Assembly: GCA_004794785.1 (NCBI GenBank)
Contig: SJOL01007403.1
Location: 356,952-420,951 of the forward strand
DNA: 64,000 nt
From: Opisthorchis felineus
Lineage: Eukaryota > Platyhelminthes > Trematoda > Opisthorchiida > Opisthorchiidae
Direction: 5' to 3'
Shown: positions 1 through 34,800 of the stretch, in pieces
Numbering within the stretch: position 1 is the first letter of the stretch
Layout: the number at the start of each line of letters is the position of its first letter
The notes under the pieces: model-generated
The model's database searches: none
What the model was told of the DNA's origin: nothing
What the model saw: the letters and a program-made list of their open reading frames with translations, nothing else
Translations under genes and position numbers: made by a program

Positions 1-1470
1 CCGGCATCAATTTCATCAATTTCATTGCTTCAACGCAAAAAAGCACCTGGTCCAGATGATTTACATCCTGCACTCTTCAAAAAGTGCTTTGAGTCCATCT
101 TATCCATCCTGATGACTTTACTCTAAAGTATCTGGACTGAGAAAGAATACCGACGGAATGGATTGCCTCGCTGGTGATCCCCACATTTAAAAAGTGTGCA
201 AGGATGTTGTGCTAAAACCACCATCAGCCTAGTGGCTGTAGCTCCTAAGGTGCTCTCTGGTATTATCATACGGATGTTGGTCCACCACCGAGAGAGTCAG
301 ATTCGCAGAAGTCCAGCTGGGTTTCCCTCTGGCCCGGGTTTCATCGATCATATCTTCACTTTGTGGTACGTATTGGAACTACGCCACTCCTTCTGACGAC
401 CAGCAGTGGTCGTCTTTAACGACCGCAGGTCTGTTTTTGACTCCGTTGATCGTCAGAAATTCTCTGGCGACAAAGGGTATCCCTTCTAAATTCTTGTCTC
501 TGATGAAGGCTCTGTATGCCTCCTCCCGCGGACATAGACGTGTCTACGGCAAATTTTTTCTTGAGTTCACCACATCCAGTGGTGTCAGGCAAGGGTACCC
601 TCTTTCACCCTTTTTCCTCAACTTCGTAATCAATGCTCTTGAATTTTCCTTACATCATTGATTTCGAGATGGCTCAGTGGTTGAGGCGCGAACTTACTGA
701 CCGGAAGGTCCGTGGTTCGAACCCGACCTCTGCATTTCGACTCCTGTTTAGGCTCGGGCAACCTGGCAGTATCTCTGCTCGTGCCTCTTTTGGATGGCGG
801 TCCGATTTGTCCTACTTTATGGATCCTAGACATGGCCACTGCCTGCGGAAGATCTTCGGATACTCTCTATGTTTGACCATCGGTACCTCCGAAGCATTGC
901 GCGGGTCTGGATCAGTAATGCTGAAGGTTGCGCTGGTCTGGCCACGAACTTCGTATGACAGGACCGTTCGCCTCGTAGAGCCCTCTTTGTTCAGCCTTGT
1001 GTCGGATGGAGACGACCGATGGATGGTCAGTCCATGAATTGGCAACGAAGCATGAAAGTCATTACCGGTCAACTGATTCGCTTTGGTAACTGCCATCTCC
1101 ATGGATGGAGACCGCGTGACGAGATAAACGAATGGTTAGTGACCCTGACAGATGGTTGTATCACGCAGCCAATTGTGGTCTTGCACCAAGGCTCTCCCAT
1201 TCACTACGTAGCTTTCCATGGGACACCGGATAAACAAGCATTCAATGTGAACGAACTGGTTGGACCATCGCCTTCAGCGCGTTTATTACATTTCCTTATT
1301 CTTGTTATCCTCGGTGAACGAAGCTGTAGCAGCAGGAACCACTGCACCTTATTGCACGGTTTTTGAGCTTAAAAACTGCGTTGAATTGAGCAATCGGCAT
1401 ACAGTGGATATCGCTTCTGGTTCGGATGGTGACGATAGAATGAAGACTGTCGTCTGTTTTTTCTAATCTA
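1..1470 (+). mobile_element. Decayed non-LTR retrotransposon (LINE) fragment, RT to 3' end
   Basis: The translation, with frameshifts and stops, reads as a LINE reverse transcriptase. Near 30-90 is KKAPGPDDLHPALFK, the usual start of the RT domain. At 437-661 the segment SGVRQGYPLSPFFLNF corresponds to the RT motif after the fingers. From about 838 the C-terminal FDHRYLRSIARVW segment appears. A tRNA-derived SINE interrupts it at about 664-835 and the YADD part is lost there. The 3' part (about 1250-1430) resembles the 3' part of the LINE at 33.5 kb. The element continues to the left of the window. It is dead; no intact frame remains. The endonuclease domain is not in the window. Confidence 0.8.
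664..835 (+). mobile_element. tRNA-derived SINE, family A, copy 1 (inside a LINE)
   Basis: It starts with a tRNA-like head: an A-box-like GGCTCAGTGGTTGAGGCG and a B box GGTTCGAACCC at about 714-724. A conserved body follows that is shared with the copies at 18.8, 44.4 and 48.4 kb (for example GGCTCGGGCAACCTGGCAGT). The LINE reading frame resumes after it. The right boundary is approximate because the tail is diverged. Confidence 0.7.
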
Positions 1471-2140
1471 AGGACCGAATGGAAGATGGTATGTGTGGGA
1501 GCAGTGGCAACAGGCATCAGTCGCTAATTGGAGGGCTTCCGAATCCATAGACCGTGCAGCAGAATGCCCGCTGAGGTCAGGCGAAGGACAGATGGGAATA
1601 TGTTAGTGAAGATTATATGTAGCGTAGGTCTGTTGACTGATCCTTGTATAACCCCACCGGTGGTATAGAACTGAGAGGAAATTGCCCTCGCAGACGCCTA
1701 GCCTAGAGTACTGGAGCGCTAGGTATTGGGTAGCCTTGCTTATCCGCGACTGTGACATACTAGTGGGGCGCAACAAACTTAACCCTATATACTTATGGGA
1801 AAATTATTTTCCTACATGGCTAAACTTGAATACGAACTACAGAAGTGTTTTATCAATGGAGGCAACACGGACAGAGGTGTAATTGAGTTTTCGTAGGTAA
1901 TTACTCCGCGTTGCCTTCTCAGAGCTAGGGGACTATTGTTCGAAGGAACTCCTATATCAGTTGGACAACCAGGTGTGACTTGTAGACTGTCCAGAAGAGT
2001 GTTTAACGGTGCCACCATGTTGGTGCATAGACAAGGTGCTCCATTATGGCATGATGGGCTTACAAGTCAGTGGTGCCTATCCAAAAAAAATTCTGCCTAT
2101 CCAGGGGCGCCTGTAGGTCCCCTTATTTTCTGACCATTCC

Positions 2141-2160
2141 TTCCCTTTTCGCTTTTTCAG
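2141..2160 (+). promoter_or_regulatory. Strong 3' splice acceptor just upstream of the ECD start
   Basis: A long pyrimidine run ends in TTTTTCAG at 2160, 32 bases before the ECD ATG at 2193. The leader exon therefore starts at 2161. This is either the end of a 5'-UTR intron or a spliced-leader trans-splice site; flukes use SL trans-splicing. The sequence alone does not decide between them. The frame upstream of the ATG is open back to 2070, so a further coding exon upstream is not formally excluded. Confidence 0.5.
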
Positions 2161-2192
2161 CCAACCGATTCAATCTGTTCCTCGTTTGTAAG

Positions 2193-22953
<20,761 letters not shown>

Positions 22954-25900
22954 TTCCATCACCATCTTTGCAACTGTACATATAAATAGTTTAGTCTCCT
23001 CTTTTGTCTCAGTGCATCATTCCTAACACATATCAACTGATATTCACCTCCCCCTGCTTACTCTAACTTCTGCCTCTTTTTCCAATTCAACTTGAAGACA
23101 GTGAACTGGAGAAAAGGATCAACATGGCTTAAAGTATGGCAGTACTGATGTCTGACCTCGGGCATTTTCATACATCTGTGAAACCTTCTCCATGATTTAT
23201 TCAGTGATCTGGGTACGCCTCTCGGTAACCTATGTTGTGGCGCAGTTTCCCCGGTTAGGGGACGCACAAGACCCTTATCAAGTGGTCTCAATGCTTCATG
23301 CCTTCTACCTAGTGAGGTCTGAACCTGAATCTTCTGAACGCCAATAGGAATCACATCTCTAGCCTTCGTTTATGTGGACGCACTGGAATAGCTGCACCGG
23401 GAAACGGGTTATTCAAATGGGCTTGATGGCAAACGCAAGCCTGCCAAAATCACCAAGATCTGTCAGCCTGATGTATACTCCACCAAACCAACTGTAAAAA
23501 TAACACCAACCTCGCATTTCGGAAGGCCTGAAGGCTACCCACCCTGAAACTGCTCACGTCAAAATCGAGTCATTAGTTGTGTACGATTTATGCTGATATA
23601 GACCTGTTTTGCCCGGTTTTTGTCCCCTGTCGTCAGGAAGTTATTTATTTTAGCCAGTAATCGAAGGCTAGGAGTAATTACTAGCAAAACTGTTTGACCC
23701 TAGATAGGTCTGTGAACACCCAGTGAAGCACGAGGTATTCGATTTAATTGTACGGCAGCGATATTGATATCCATTTCGCTTATAGGGTTCGTGAAAACTC
23801 TGGGACAAGGGGCCCAGTTCAGTCTTCCGCTAATATCATCATATGCAAATGAGTGTTTACAAATAATTTCATTATTCTTCAGCGCAAATTACTTTCGGAG
23901 TTTTTGTACAAAACGTAAGTTGTGCATACATTGGTTAAAATTGACCTGATCAATTGGGCTAATATATAAAGTTAGAGTGCGTCAAACGAAGCAGATTTAA
24001 CAAATCCACGTTCGCTGGCGGAAAAGCGGAATCAACCATACTGTGTTATCCCTCTTCATCTAACAACTGCTTCTAATTAATCACATCACGGGCTATGTAG
24101 CCCTTGCTCACCAACATTGCCTGGCCAGCCACAGTCTTCGGTTTGCCTGCTCAGTGTTTATTGACCGGTTCGCTCGGTGATGCTCTGGTGATCCAGCCAA
24201 ATCTCACTCCTGTATCGTTTCATTCCGTTGAACATATTAGTCCGTATTCGTCTGCTTGTGAATTTGTTTGTTTGCCTCGTCTCTTTGTCGATTTCTCATT
24301 ATTATTGGATCAGCTATTTGTTTCTCAATTTCATTGCTGCTACTGCGACTCCACCTAAAATTCTGCGTTTCTATTTCTTAATCACTCATTTTGCTGTAGA
24401 AGAAACGGCAACTCTGCTGTTAATTGATGTAGGGATCAGCCTTATCCCCTCCTTAAGGAAACACTTTGTTGCGCTACTACGATCTTCATTGTCAAAACTG
24501 TAGACAAAGCTCACTCCCTATCTTCTTCGCCCATTCTCTCGCCTAATGCGGCCACTTCCTCTCCGAACTAAGAACATGCAAACAGGGGCAGTGAATGGTT
24601 GTCTAAGCACATTTGCGAAAGGAGTTTTGGAAAGCAAGTTTCGCCTTACTGTTTGGAGCCGTTCGATGAGCTTGTCAGTGAAAATAGCACAGGCAGGCAG
24701 TCGATTCTTGTAGATAGAAACGCACCTTTATGCGGGATCATTATTTATTCAGTGGTATGCAGCTGTGAGTAACTATTTGTAGGAGTTGTCAAACGCGTTG
24801 CAATATCACAACGTTGACCAGATTCCCATCGGTGAAATATTGGGTGGTTTTGGTAGCTTTATAGTCGTGAGAAGCGTGTCCATTTTAGACAACTGCTTTG
24901 TGTAGCCTCGAATTTCACTGGAAAGCCTTGGAGCAGATTATTTTTCCACGAAGTCTGCATTTAAATTGTTGATCGGATGCGTGAATAAGGTTCAAGTTCA
25001 CGCAGGTCCAACTGTGATCTAGGCTGATAACTACACTCAGGCCCTGGTTCGGACAAACTTCGTCCCTATAGTTAACCTAAAAGTGGAACGTGAACTGCAT
25101 GGACACCACTAATCTTGTGTGCACATAATCCAGGCCAGCTCACTCGGTTTAGCGGTGCACTGACATACACAACTACTACGTGAGAGTAAATCCTGCTGTG
25201 GAAGAAGTTTGACTTAATTACTTTGGTTGTTTGCTCATGAGCTGGAGCTGCAATATAAAGATATCTGCGTGGAAACGCATTGCGGAGAAACTGGCGCAGA
25301 TCCAACGACATACTTCGATTTAATAATCCACACAGTGACCGAAGTCTGGTATTGGAATCAGGTAGAAGTCTCACGGTAAGTTTAAGCAGATCAATGAACG
25401 TTTGCAAAATGGTCAACCTTCCGACCTAGAATAGCATTCCACTTAATTGCCCATTATGAGGTAACGGCTTGAAAATCAGTCCTGAACAAGAACGTGGAAT
25501 TACTCAATATTCAATCAAAGATGGAACACTTGTATAAATCAGATTGCAATAATTCTCTGAATAGAAGATGCCTCAGGAACTGGTTTGTTGGATAGACTCT
25601 TCGGAAGCAGAGGCACACTAACTCTTGGCCAGCAAGGAACACCAAAGTGGATTCTCCTGAGGGTCGCTTCTGTTTGGAAGGCTTTCAAATGGTATCGAGT
25701 ACTGTGGTTGTCTCAGTGAGTATTTAGCTTTTACGCGAAACTAATGGTCCCTTCAGAGTGGACCACTTTGATTCGGTCGTGACATCATTACCTATTCCAC
25801 AGCCGTCGCACTGGACTCAGTTCCCGTCGTGTGTTCATTACTGTTAGATTCAACGAAATAAACCAGGTTGCAAAAACTGCTTGAGGTTTCCTGACTTATT

Positions 25901-28866
25901 TGAGGTGGCGACAAATCCGTTCGGAAATGCGGGGCAAAGCCACTTCTCTGGAACGTCCCATAAGTCCCCGTGTGGTAGCTCCGGAATCGATAACCCAAGG
26001 AATCATTGTATATCGTCAGCAAAAGTGCAAAATCTTAATCGTCAAAGTATAATCACAGAATTTACGCGTGCTCCTTAATCAGCGAAATACTGACTGAGAC
26101 TACCGTCTTTTTGGCAATTTTTCGGAATCAGCGGAAACAAAACGGCGAAACATTGTATAGCAACAACCTGGAAAGTTACGTGAAAATCTCAAAGAAATAG
26201 AGTATTGGGCGTCAAGTGGCTGGTAGCAACAAAAAACGTAGATAGTGATAGTTCACAATGAATAGCTTCCTCGGTATTCGAATTAGAGTAAAGTTATTCT
26301 TCAATGACGTGCACTGGCTGACCAAAATGTTCTTAGCTAGGAGATGTACCTACCTAAGGAGCTTTGTGGGTCCCAGTCCAAGCGCCTGTTGACAATCAAT
26401 GCAGTTATCCTGAACCAACTAGACGTAAGGCGCAAATAAATCCCAAGTGATTTGCAAGATTTTTCGAGTCATCGAGCAGCACTGTTTACTTTCTAAGGAT
26501 TTCCAGTCGGCTTCATTATGCTCAGTGACATACGGCAGAGCTGCAATCTTTTGGAACTCTCCTTTTGATAACACTCCTTACCACTCAAAATAAGACGTGC
26601 TTATTGTCTTTTAGGAAAATCCAACTTTGCTCGTCCGTGATGTGTACATCCCAGGATAGAAATCCAGGTAAATTAATCACAGTCGTTCTTGTCAGCGATG
26701 CTGAGCACTTCGTTCGCCTAGCCACCTAACAGCTGGCCGCGGATGTTAGATGGGGGTTGAGTATTACGAGCCGACCATAACTGCCTTGACATCACGCTTG
26801 TTGGGGCTGCTTCTTTTCATCCAAGTCACCTGCTATTTATTTAGGGGCATCTGTCTCCATGTTTCGTTTGTCGCAGTTCTCTGCATACTGACCGAGTAAA
26901 AAATTACGGTGGTTCTATTAATACGATCACTTACCCCTATTTCAAAGAGTGATTGCACATCGGTTGGTCGCATAGCGTTGCGGATGTCCTAATTAACATG
27001 CCTTCGAAATTCACGAACTTGGCTTTAGTAACCGGATGTGCTTCACCTCGGACTGGACTATAGACGTACACGCAAATTCAGATATATTTCCGATTCGTTC
27101 CTAATTGTCGTGACCACCCGGAAATCAGCCTGATACAAAGTGGCTAAGCTTGAACGGTGGTCAAATTTCACTCGTTTTTTGTTGTCAGATTGCATTTTCC
27201 AGTGTGAGGCGAAGCTGCTTTGCGGAAACCCCCCTGCATTTACATATAAATCTTGGGGTATCGTGTCTATTACACGTCTTTCAAATCCCAATTTAGTTTA
27301 GACAGCTGCTTGGTTTCTGCGATTGTGTTTTGCATGCACTTCCAGAAAACTATCAGTGGTTTGAGATCCGGTCTCGGCATTTCACTCACCGAGTTTGAGG
27401 TGCTTTAGACAAGTCTCAAAAATTGTGCATTCGTTGACTGGAAGCTCAATGTGCCTATTTGATCGTCTGGTTAAGTCACTCAGTTGTGGTAAGGAAACCA
27501 GCCTCACGTAGCGATTTCATTTTGTATCAACTATGCAAACTGTTTGGTATGGTGTTCATCAACTCACTTGTGGCGCATTAACTGATACCGGCGACGCTGT
27601 TATTTCGGCTTTTTTGCCAGGGTAGGAAACACGTGCATCTAACTCATTATGGACAAGTAGCACGTTGGTCCACAAGCTTATTCATCTGATAAACGACTTT
27701 CAAGCAGAGTTTTAAAGTCAGGACAGGAAATGCTCGATGCAAAAGAGAGTGATTCGCGTACAAGCAAACACGGGGGCGCTTAAGTTGATTCACTTTGCAC
27801 TGCGGTGTGTGGACATCTAAATGCGTACATTGTCCCATATTTTTGTCCGTCGGTTTAAAGTATAAGAAACTAGCTTGTACTGATCGAATCCGCGCCCTGT
27901 CCAAAATTGGACATCATTTTTGGGTTCTCATTCGTACTTCAGAGCAGTTTTAAGCATTATTTTGCAAACCATTAAGCCAGCGCTGTGAATAGTGCATAGT
28001 GACTCGTGACACGCTTCTCGCCGTATTGGTGTCTTAAGTTGGACATGTTAAGAAATTTAACAAAACGAGACCTTTATCTGCCATTAAACGTGGTGAAGGA
28101 GGCACAATAATGATCTTTCCAAATATTGATACATCAGTGTGCCGTCTGTGTGCAACCATCGGGCGTTTCCTGTTACGGACAACGACATTTCTAGACAGTG
28201 GAACAGGGGCGTCAGATGAGCAGATGCAGGGAGCGTAATGTTGATGGCCATAGCCCAGACCGTCAAGAGGACTGCTGTCGATTTCCTTTATTTATAAACG
28301 GAACTGAGTCGCCACGCGGCAGAACTGTAACCACCGGTCGTGTCATCACACTGGTCGACTATATTGTGTGAACTTACGAAACGACGCGGTGCTATGCAGA
28401 GTTTATTGTCGATTGCCAGTGCTTGCCGTTTTATATCTTCCTCCGAATCAGTGTTTCATGTTGTACAGCATCAGAAGTTTTCTGTCTCATTGCTTTTGTG
28501 TGGCCACTCGGAATTTCCTAAGTAGCCATTTAAAACCAACGTAAAAGAGAATGACATTTACACCCGGCTTAGTATCCCTCGTGAAAAAAGAATGGCGACA
28601 GGGATTTTGCTGTTGCTTGTGAATAAGAAAGTATTTCCCGTATTATGTACATCTCATTAACTAAGGGATACAAGTTAAACCTCGCCTAAGTAGTCTTCGT
28701 TACCAACAGGTTGTGAATCATTTAGACAGTCAGTATTTCCAATAAACGGAGTTCAACCAGATGAACTTCCCCTGTTGGGCACCAGAAAGCCCACTAAGAG
28801 GAATACTACGTTGAATATATCACTTAAAGGGGGGAACGTTGTTGCCTTCCTGCGAGCCGGAACAGG
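22954..28866 (+). other. Region downstream of ECD without a supported gene
   Basis: About 5.9 kb. No named repeat is recognised. The pyrimidine-rich stretch at about 24041-24480 could be a solo LTR but I find no target-site duplication. The segment 25222-25425 on the minus strand is exon-like (see its entry). Confidence 0.5.
25222..25425 (-). CDS. Candidate isolated exon, function unknown
   Basis: On the minus strand the acceptor CTATTCTAG is followed by 68 open codons and the donor GTAATT, phase 0 on both sides. The peptide begins VGRLTILQTFIDLLKLTVRL, a helix-like leucine-rich stretch. The frame stays open beyond the donor to 25072. I recognise no family; it could be an exon of a minus-strand gene or chance. 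Confidence 0.2.
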
Positions 28867-31800
28867 TTAAAAACAAGCAAACGAACAAACTTCACGCCCA
28901 TCTCCCAAATATTGATAGTGATCACCGGCGTATTGCTTTGTATGGTAAGAACACTTCGAAAAGTCGAGCGCTCCTTGTTGTTCAAAACGTAGTTGTTGTA
29001 TACATCGGTATGAGGTGTGATATTCACGCTTTACAGTCTACGTCCTCGTCCACGACAGACCTTAGCATGCTTAGATTCCGATCGACTCTCTCAAGAAAAC
29101 CTTTTCTTTGTCTGTCAGAGCAGGAGGTTAAAGGCACAAACTGAGTAACTTCAAACCGCTCCAGGTCCACAGTCGCGGTATGCGGAAAAAAGTCTCCGAA
29201 GCCACGATTCAGCACGACGACATCTTCCTTGCTGAGGAGTATCAGTCAACCTAAATTCGGAACATGAAGCTTTATGCACTAATGGGTAGGAAAATTGGTG
29301 GTAAACTTGGACGATGGATCACAAACAGTGTCAACAACGTTGCAATGAAGAGAGAGTGAATTCTGGCAGAAGGGAGTAAATTCTTAGAAGCTGGAACCTG
29401 GTACCAACTCTTTGGCTGACCCGATTTTGAAAGTGTCCAGCAGCCGGCAACGAGTGTAACGGAGTTTGCTGAAGCATTTACATCAACGCACGGAGACCAT
29501 CCACCTAAGTTTAAAGAACCACAAAGGGAAACTTGCCGTGATTTATTGACACAATCTGAAGCATAAGGGCACCGTATAACACAAACATGCAAGCATATAA
29601 TATCCTGCTTTGACCGAAATGTGAATGCTTCTAAGTTGTCTAGGCGCACTGAAATTTACCGAACGTATAGGTGAATACTATTGGGACAGAGCGTTTCCCA
29701 GATTTCTTCTATCTGCGCAACATGGAATCCCCTGTGCAAACGATCAACAGGAACTTCAAGACCACAGTCGCCTTTGAAATACTTCAAAAATGTCTCTGGA
29801 ATAGTGGCATTTTTCGCTGTATGCAAGGATCGTACTTGAATTGACTGTATTAAATGCATATTCGTTCGACATCAAAACTTGAAAGACACAATGGCTTGCG
29901 TAAGCAACCGGGCATGAAATTTTCGGAGCAGTTCTGGTTACTTGTTAGTAGTTGGATCCAGAGCCACCAGATTTCGATCGTGCTTAGAAAGCTTTGATTT
30001 TGTTTCGAAATAATTCTAGTGATGGATGCGAAAATGATAAAATTAACGCATTACGTGCCTCAAGATGTATCAATGCATACGAGGTTGGCCAACCTATGGA
30101 CACATCTACGTTAGCGAATTCGGATTTGTTAGACAACAACTACTTCAATGATAACCGAGTCAAGCAGCTTCAGTTTGTAAATAGTGGCAAGTCAGGTAAG
30201 AAGGCCGTTTAACATGTGCGGTACTTGTGTGCGCAAATCTACTATAGTTAGTCGGCAGCATAAGATATTTCTCGTCTTTCATTACTCATGTAAGGCAAAA
30301 TATAGAACTCCATTTTCTCATCTAATTTTGCTTCTATCTTGGAAGATTCACCGAGTTAAGAAAAAACTTAGGTTTCCGCTTCTCTCTATGGCAAACTATG
30401 GTAATATCTCTCCCATACTGCAGCAACATTGCGCCACACTAATCAGCATTTGAAAGACAACGACCTGCACCGAATTGAAAAGGTACAACAGCCAGTTTAT
30501 TGCAGAGTGACGTTGCCTTTTGTTGACAGTCTGTGTTGTTGAAAACAACTTTGAAATCGACTGCAGATCCTTCAGAATTCATGCGTTTCATATTTTGCCC
30601 TCACTGAAATTCACACCGTTTCGCATGAATCGTACACAACCTTAGCCCATAACAAATGTGCCACTTTGATCTCGTGGTACTTGCCCTGTCCAGGAATGGA
30701 GAATAAGCCCCATTATCTCTTCATCGCCCTTGCCTAGACCTTATTCTCTCTCTTGATCTATGTGTGTTCTATCTTGCAAACGCACAAGTTCCCAGTCCAG
30801 CCACACATTTCAAACCGCTCAAAACGAACCCAGGTTTCTCGCGCTGGTGATCCTAATGGGGTGGCTTGTGGAAGTTATGCATAGCCTCAAGACTGAAAAT
30901 GCTTTACTGGGCTGGATTCCAGCAAATAATTGCCCTTTCACTGTTCGGTCGACTCGTTCAACCATCCAATGCACCTCGACGTGGTAATCTGCGTGTGGTT
31001 GTTATGTCAGAATACCCTCCTACAAACGGCCGCCCTAAGGCTTAAAAAGAAAACTTCTATAGAGATTTGTCAAGGTTGATCTAGTCAGAGAGAAGTAGAG
31101 GTATCGCGATTCTGGAAGATGATATAAATGCTCATTTTGGTCGACCAATTCATGGTTAAGTCTCTCCTGGCGGCCCATTCCGGGCTGGTGCTCATCACAC
31201 AGATAAGTGGTGGGAGACATTTCCCACAGTGTACTGAAAACCTTTTGTTCCTAGCCAGCACAAACTTTCAGCATGGGTAACCACCTGCAGACAGGCCACG
31301 GACTTAGGTGAACCATGTGGCAATCAGCTACCGGTGGAGTGCTCTGATACAAGAGTGTCGTTCATTTTTCAGCGCACTGCTTGACTCCGATTACGGCACT
31401 GCGCGGTCAAGCGTTCGTATCCGCTTTCCGTCCGGAACCATTCGGCTGATAAAACGCTACTGAGTTTCTGTAGCTCAAAATATCGAGTTGAATTGGCTAA
31501 GAAGTTTTCATAACTCGACGGTACAGTGGGGATTTAGATGGCGATTGGAGAAAGGATCGACACTTACGGCTTTTGAAACCGTCTGCCCGAGGTCGCTGGG
31601 ACAACTTAAAGAACACTGGATCTCGTCATAATCAGCAGCTCTGAGTGGAACCAAAATAACTATACCAACATTAGAGGACTGTAATTTCATGCACAGATCT
31701 CTTAAGTGCCAAATAATTAATGCTTTGATGGTTAACAGTCGGTACTGTGGTATCACCAAAGACGAAAAGAAGGAGAAAGCTTTTGCCTGTAACCTGTTCC

Positions 31801-34800
31801 AGATAATTCCATTAGCTGGTTCAAGGAAGGCGGGTGTTAACGATAGGGTCTACAAAAACGATATGACTTCAATTCTTTTACATAAACGTAGTCTTAAACA
31901 ATGTGTTATACATTCTGAAGTGCATTCCAACTGGCCCCCGTCAACTCAAACCCTTCAAGGGTCAAATGAACCTAATTGGAACGTCCGTATCAGTCAACCA
32001 TTGGTAACGGAATTTCAGTGTAGTAGTATTGCCTCAGTACAACAAAGTAGCTGGGCCCGACGGTTTTTATCCCACACACTTCAAAGAAAGTGATTAGTCT
32101 CCTGGGGCTAACCTGATGGTCCGTACTAAGTGAAGAATACCGAAATAAAGCAGTGCCCAGATGGTTATTCCTATATTCATAAAGGGTACAAAAACGTCAT
32201 GCGAGAACACCCGCGGCTTCCGTCTAGTGTTTGTAGCTTCAATTAAATTCTCTGATTATATCTCGCGAGGATTGATCCATCATGAAGAAAGTCTGATTCG
32301 CGAGAATACAACGGGTTTTCGCCCTGGCAGGGATTGCAGTGATCATGTCCTCACTTCGCGGCAATAGTTGGCGGTGCTACACTCTTTCCTCCAGACAACA
32401 ATGATCGGTTTTCTCTATCGCAGCTCTGTCTTCCGCTCCGCTGGTCATCAAAAAATATGGCAGTCTGACAATGAATGGCATCCTTCTTAATTTCTTGTCT
32501 CTTAAAAAGGTCTCATGTGCCTCATCCGGTGGACGCGTAAGTGTCTACGACAAATTCTTTCCCGAGTTCCCCATATCCGGTGGTGGAAGGCAGGGGTGTC
32601 CTATAATATCCCTTCAATTTGAGCTCGCAATCGATGTGCTGCTTGAGCCGTTTTCACGCGCCTAACATCGGGGCGTTTGTTCAGTGGCACTGAGTAGACC
32701 GATGACACTACTTCAAATAACCTAGATAATTCTGCTTGACAGTTTGGTACACGCCTCGAACCTGTAAACTATAAAGTGCTACTGCAATACTAGGTGGGAT
32801 CAACACCAAACCTCATGCCTGTAGGTGAGCCGATCGACGTTAGATAAGTTCGTTAATCTGACCGGCTGAATGAGCCCCGGTGGACTCTTGAACGACGGAA
32901 TGACTTCCCAAATTCGCCACACTCCGATATTTGTGGTACCGGCGTGACATCAGCTTGGTTATCAAAGATGGAGTGAATATTTCCCCTGTCTGAGCTCTCT
33001 TACTTTATACATATAGAGAGAGATGTGACCGCTATGTGTGGAAGACGTTCGGAAATTCTCTGCTTTTGACCACCGATGCTTCCGAAGCATTGCGTGGGTC
33101 TGGTGGGAGAAACAGATCAGTGGTGCTGAAGTATACCAGATGACTTTCAGGAAAACTCGCTTTCCAGTAGATCACCTGGTCACAATCGACAGGCTAGAGG
33201 AGCATTCACCTCGTAAAACTCTCTTTGCCGAGCCACGTGACACACGAAGGTGACCGACGGACGGTCAGTCCATTGTCTGGAAGCAAAAATGTCTCTAATA
33301 GTCACTTCAGTCTCTTTGGTAACTGCGGTCTCTCCGAATGGGGACCGCTAGACACGATAAACTACGGGCTAGTGACCCTAACAGATATGGTTGTTACGCA
33401 AACAAGGCTATTGCCTTCACCTCCTAGCTCTCCTTGCAACACCGGACAAACAGAACCATTGCACTTCAATTGGTTAACTGTGCCATTGTCTTCGAAGCTT
33501 AGCTTTTATTGCTTTATTTTTTATCCTCAGTGAACAAAACCGTAGCAACTGGAACCACTACACTTCGGCACAACCTTTTTTAGCTGTAAAACTGTACTGA
33601 ACTGGGCAACTGGTATGCAGAATGTGAAAGTCTCATATTTTTGAACTTCCTTGGCCGAAATAAAGGGCAGCGATGGGATTTTAGCGAGCAAAGTTAATAA
33701 CCATTTTTTCACCAGCTTTCCGTAGCTTAAAATGATTTTGTAAATGCTGGCCTACTCATCTAAATTTTGCGTAAGTTTGGCTGGTAAAACCGTCTTTTAG
33801 CTTCCCTTGTGTGAAAAGTTACAGATTGCTGGCCAAGCTACCCTTAGTGGGAAAACGCTGGAGGCAGGTGCCATGTGTCAAAGCAGTCATATCCGCAACT
33901 CAAGTGACACAGAACTCCAAATTTAGAGGCCATGAAAACCTTTGGAAATGTCGCAGCAGGTAAGAAACTGAGGAGGAAGCCTGACTGGTAGCGAGAAGCC
34001 TCAAGGAGAGCTTGACCTAATTCCCTTAACTTCACATTGGGCTGCAGTTATTTCACTTCAGTATTTTGCAACTGGATACTTTGAAGCAGACACAACTGAA
34101 GACTGCGAATGATGTATCCTGTCGTTTCTAATGTCATTTTGTCACCCGGTAGATCACACTGATGCTGTTGAAATGCAATGACCAAGAGGTGCAGAAAACT
34201 GTCATTTTCACGTCCGTTACTGACCTACAACCTTTACTGCTTCCCTACTATCGTGGATGGCTGGCAAGAATATGGTCCGACGATGTATTTCAACAACCAC
34301 CGACTAAACTGCGCAAAAGCTGATTAGTATTATTCAGCCGGAACAGAAGCTGAGTAGGTTTATTCACATTCAGAGCTGTGGGGCCGGTTTTACCCTATGT
34401 TCTAAATAAACAGTCCGGTGGTCCGTAGACATACCAATTATAAATGTAAACTCAGTATCAATCAAGCTATCCTGCAGTAGTATCGTGAATTCGCGTAAAC
34501 GTACCATAGGAATGTTTCACTGCAAGCAGTTTGGCAAGAAAGCTGTAAGCGATAGCATATTATATTCACGCCTTGACGGTAAAAATCATACTCTGTTAAA
34601 AAACAACCCTAGTTGTGCAAGATCTTTACTCACCCAATAACTCGTGCACACCTTCAGCCAGCAATAGAAACACAAACAACTGACTGAAGGCCAAGCAATC
34701 TTTCGCACTACTTCTGCGACACAGATGGCACTAATACCCCGCAGTGCACCGATCCTTTCAAATCTACTGTATTACATTTTGGAGGTTGTAAGTCCCTCCC

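Noticed and set aside
24041..24480. Possible solo LTR (starts TGTG, TATA-like sequence upstream, pyrimidine-rich)
   Set aside because: No second copy in the window, no target-site duplication and no primer-binding site could be seen.
25792..26022. Minus-strand region whose second frame reads VIDSGATTRG, like a retroviral-type protease motif
   Set aside because: No reverse transcriptase, integrase or LTR nearby, and the frame closes shortly after; a short motif match by chance.
29424..29562. Protein-like plus-strand open stretch (TSVTEFAEAFTSTHGDH) overlapping a longer antisense ORF
   Set aside because: No start, no clear splice borders and no family match; both strands are open, which suggests base composition rather than coding.
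31803..32003. Looked like a 201 nt exon with a fine acceptor and phase 0 on both ends
   Set aside because: Its peptide is the linker before the RT of the LINE that starts here (SNWPPSTQ, ISQPLVTE), so it is retroelement coding.
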